Positions 4,626-5,094 of a stretch of DNA of 5,094 nt are shown piece after piece; the first letter of the stretch is position 1; each line of letters starts with the position of its first letter. Position numbers and translations under genes: made by a program. The notes under the pieces are model-generated. The model was not told the DNA's origin and searched no databases. It worked only from the letters and a program-made list of their open reading frames with translations. This DNA is from Patescibacteria group bacterium (lineage in GTDB: Bacteria > Patescibacteriota > Minisyncoccia > Phycocordibacterales > XYD1-FULL-46-19): assembly GCA_030917625.1 (NCBI GenBank), contig JAUPUJ010000039.1, forward strand, positions 1 to 5,094, written 5' to 3'.

Positions 4626-5094
4626 TTAAATTGCAGGTTCACTACTAGCATCAGGAGCAGATGGTTCTTCTGGTTCCGGTTCTGGAGTTGGTTCAGGTTC
4701 TGGTTCTTCTACTACAGGTTCTGGGGGAGCTTCTGACTCTGGAGTAGGTGGAAGTGGATCGGGTGTGGCTACAGGGTCTTCCGTGGGAGCTTCTACTACT
4801 GGAATTTCTTCGATTGGGGTTTCTTCTTCAGGAGCGGGTTCATCACCTCCTCCACCTCCTTGAGGTGTCTCATCGACTGGTGGGGTGGTAGAAGCGGTAG
4901 TGGTAGCGGTGTCGTCTGGGAGCTCAGGGAGTTCTTCTTCGAAGAGGTCTTCGCAGCGGCCGGATTCGGTTACCAATTCCCCATCATATACATATATACA
5001 ATAGAAGTCACCGGTTAATTTATCTTCCGTGGTCAAACCTTTTTTAGAAGCTAGTTCATTGGTATTAATTTTATCCGACTCAATTTCTTCAATT
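4626..5094 (-). CDS. C-terminal part of an unrecognised protein with a long Pro/Glu-rich tail
   Basis: The frame is open from the window edge to the TAA at 4626-4628, giving 155 visible residues; the start lies outside. A TTG at 5034-5036 would be a possible start, but the frame continues above it with ordinary sequence (KINTNELASKKG), so it is more likely an internal Leu codon and the gene partial. A short folded-looking part reads GDFYCIYVYDGELVTESGRC, with two cysteines 16 residues apart that could form a disulfide. Then follow about 105 residues of acidic Pro/Glu/Thr/Ser-rich sequence with TTTASTT, a GGGGG stretch and Glu-Pro repeats, ending SSEPAI. Such tails are usual in exported or cell-surface proteins as flexible spacers, but here they form the very C-terminus with no sorting motif or membrane helix. 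Function cannot be assigned. Confidence 0.75.
   Translation of the reverse strand, partial: IEEIESDKINTNELASKKGLTTEDKLTGDFYCIYVYDGELVTESGRCEDLFEEELPELPDDTATTTASTTPPVDETPQGGGGGDEPAPEEETPIEEIPVVEAPTEDPVATPDPLPPTPESEAPPEPVVEEPEPEPTPEPEPEEPSAPDASSEPAI

Noticed and set aside
5034..5036. TTG as the start of the Pro/Glu-rich protein
   Set aside because: The frame remains open to the window edge with ordinary coding sequence and no Shine-Dalgarno is seen before the TTG; it is treated as an internal Leu codon.

Overview
The window looks like chromosomal DNA from a Candidate Phyla Radiation (Patescibacteria, Parcubacteria-like) bacterium. This is inferred from an AT-rich background, a compact bacterial LeuRS with no leucine-specific insertion but with a Nudix domain, a small four-helix membrane protein of a type I associate with CPR genomes, and many short palindromes with GC-rich stems. 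No rRNA or marker tree was available to confirm it.

Layout. Positions 1-38 (minus) hold the first 12 codons of an unknown gene, with a good sigma-70-type promoter at 62-90. Positions 95-3013 (minus) hold leuS, 972 codons. It carries two oddities: a complete Nudix hydrolase domain inside the editing (CP1) domain, and a duplicated N-terminus whose two copies flank an in-frame palindromic element. Positions 3060-3109 hold a hairpin with perfect 18-bp arms that probably ends the upstream gene; its core is 22/28 identical to the palindrome inside leuS. Positions 3129-3671 (minus) encode a small membrane protein with four hydrophobic segments and four cysteines. Positions 3672-4028 are a regulatory region: a minus-strand promoter, a small dyad, a near-consensus plus-strand promoter that leads after about 55 bases into a strong terminator (a candidate small RNA of about 90 nt), a DnaA-box match, and the promoter and leader of the next gene. 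Positions 4029-4556 (plus) encode an unrecognised membrane-anchored protein, clearly GC-richer than everything around it, with its own promoter, Shine-Dalgarno and terminator. It looks like a self-contained, probably acquired cassette. Positions 4626-5094 (minus) hold the C-terminal part of an unrecognised protein ending in a long Pro/Glu/Thr/Ser tail, probably exported.

Apart from leuS no gene has an assignable pathway, and I see no operon linking the genes. Each seems to have its own promoter or terminator. The most distinctive content is the double modification of leuS, the palindrome family it shares with the adjacent terminator, and the candidate small RNA.
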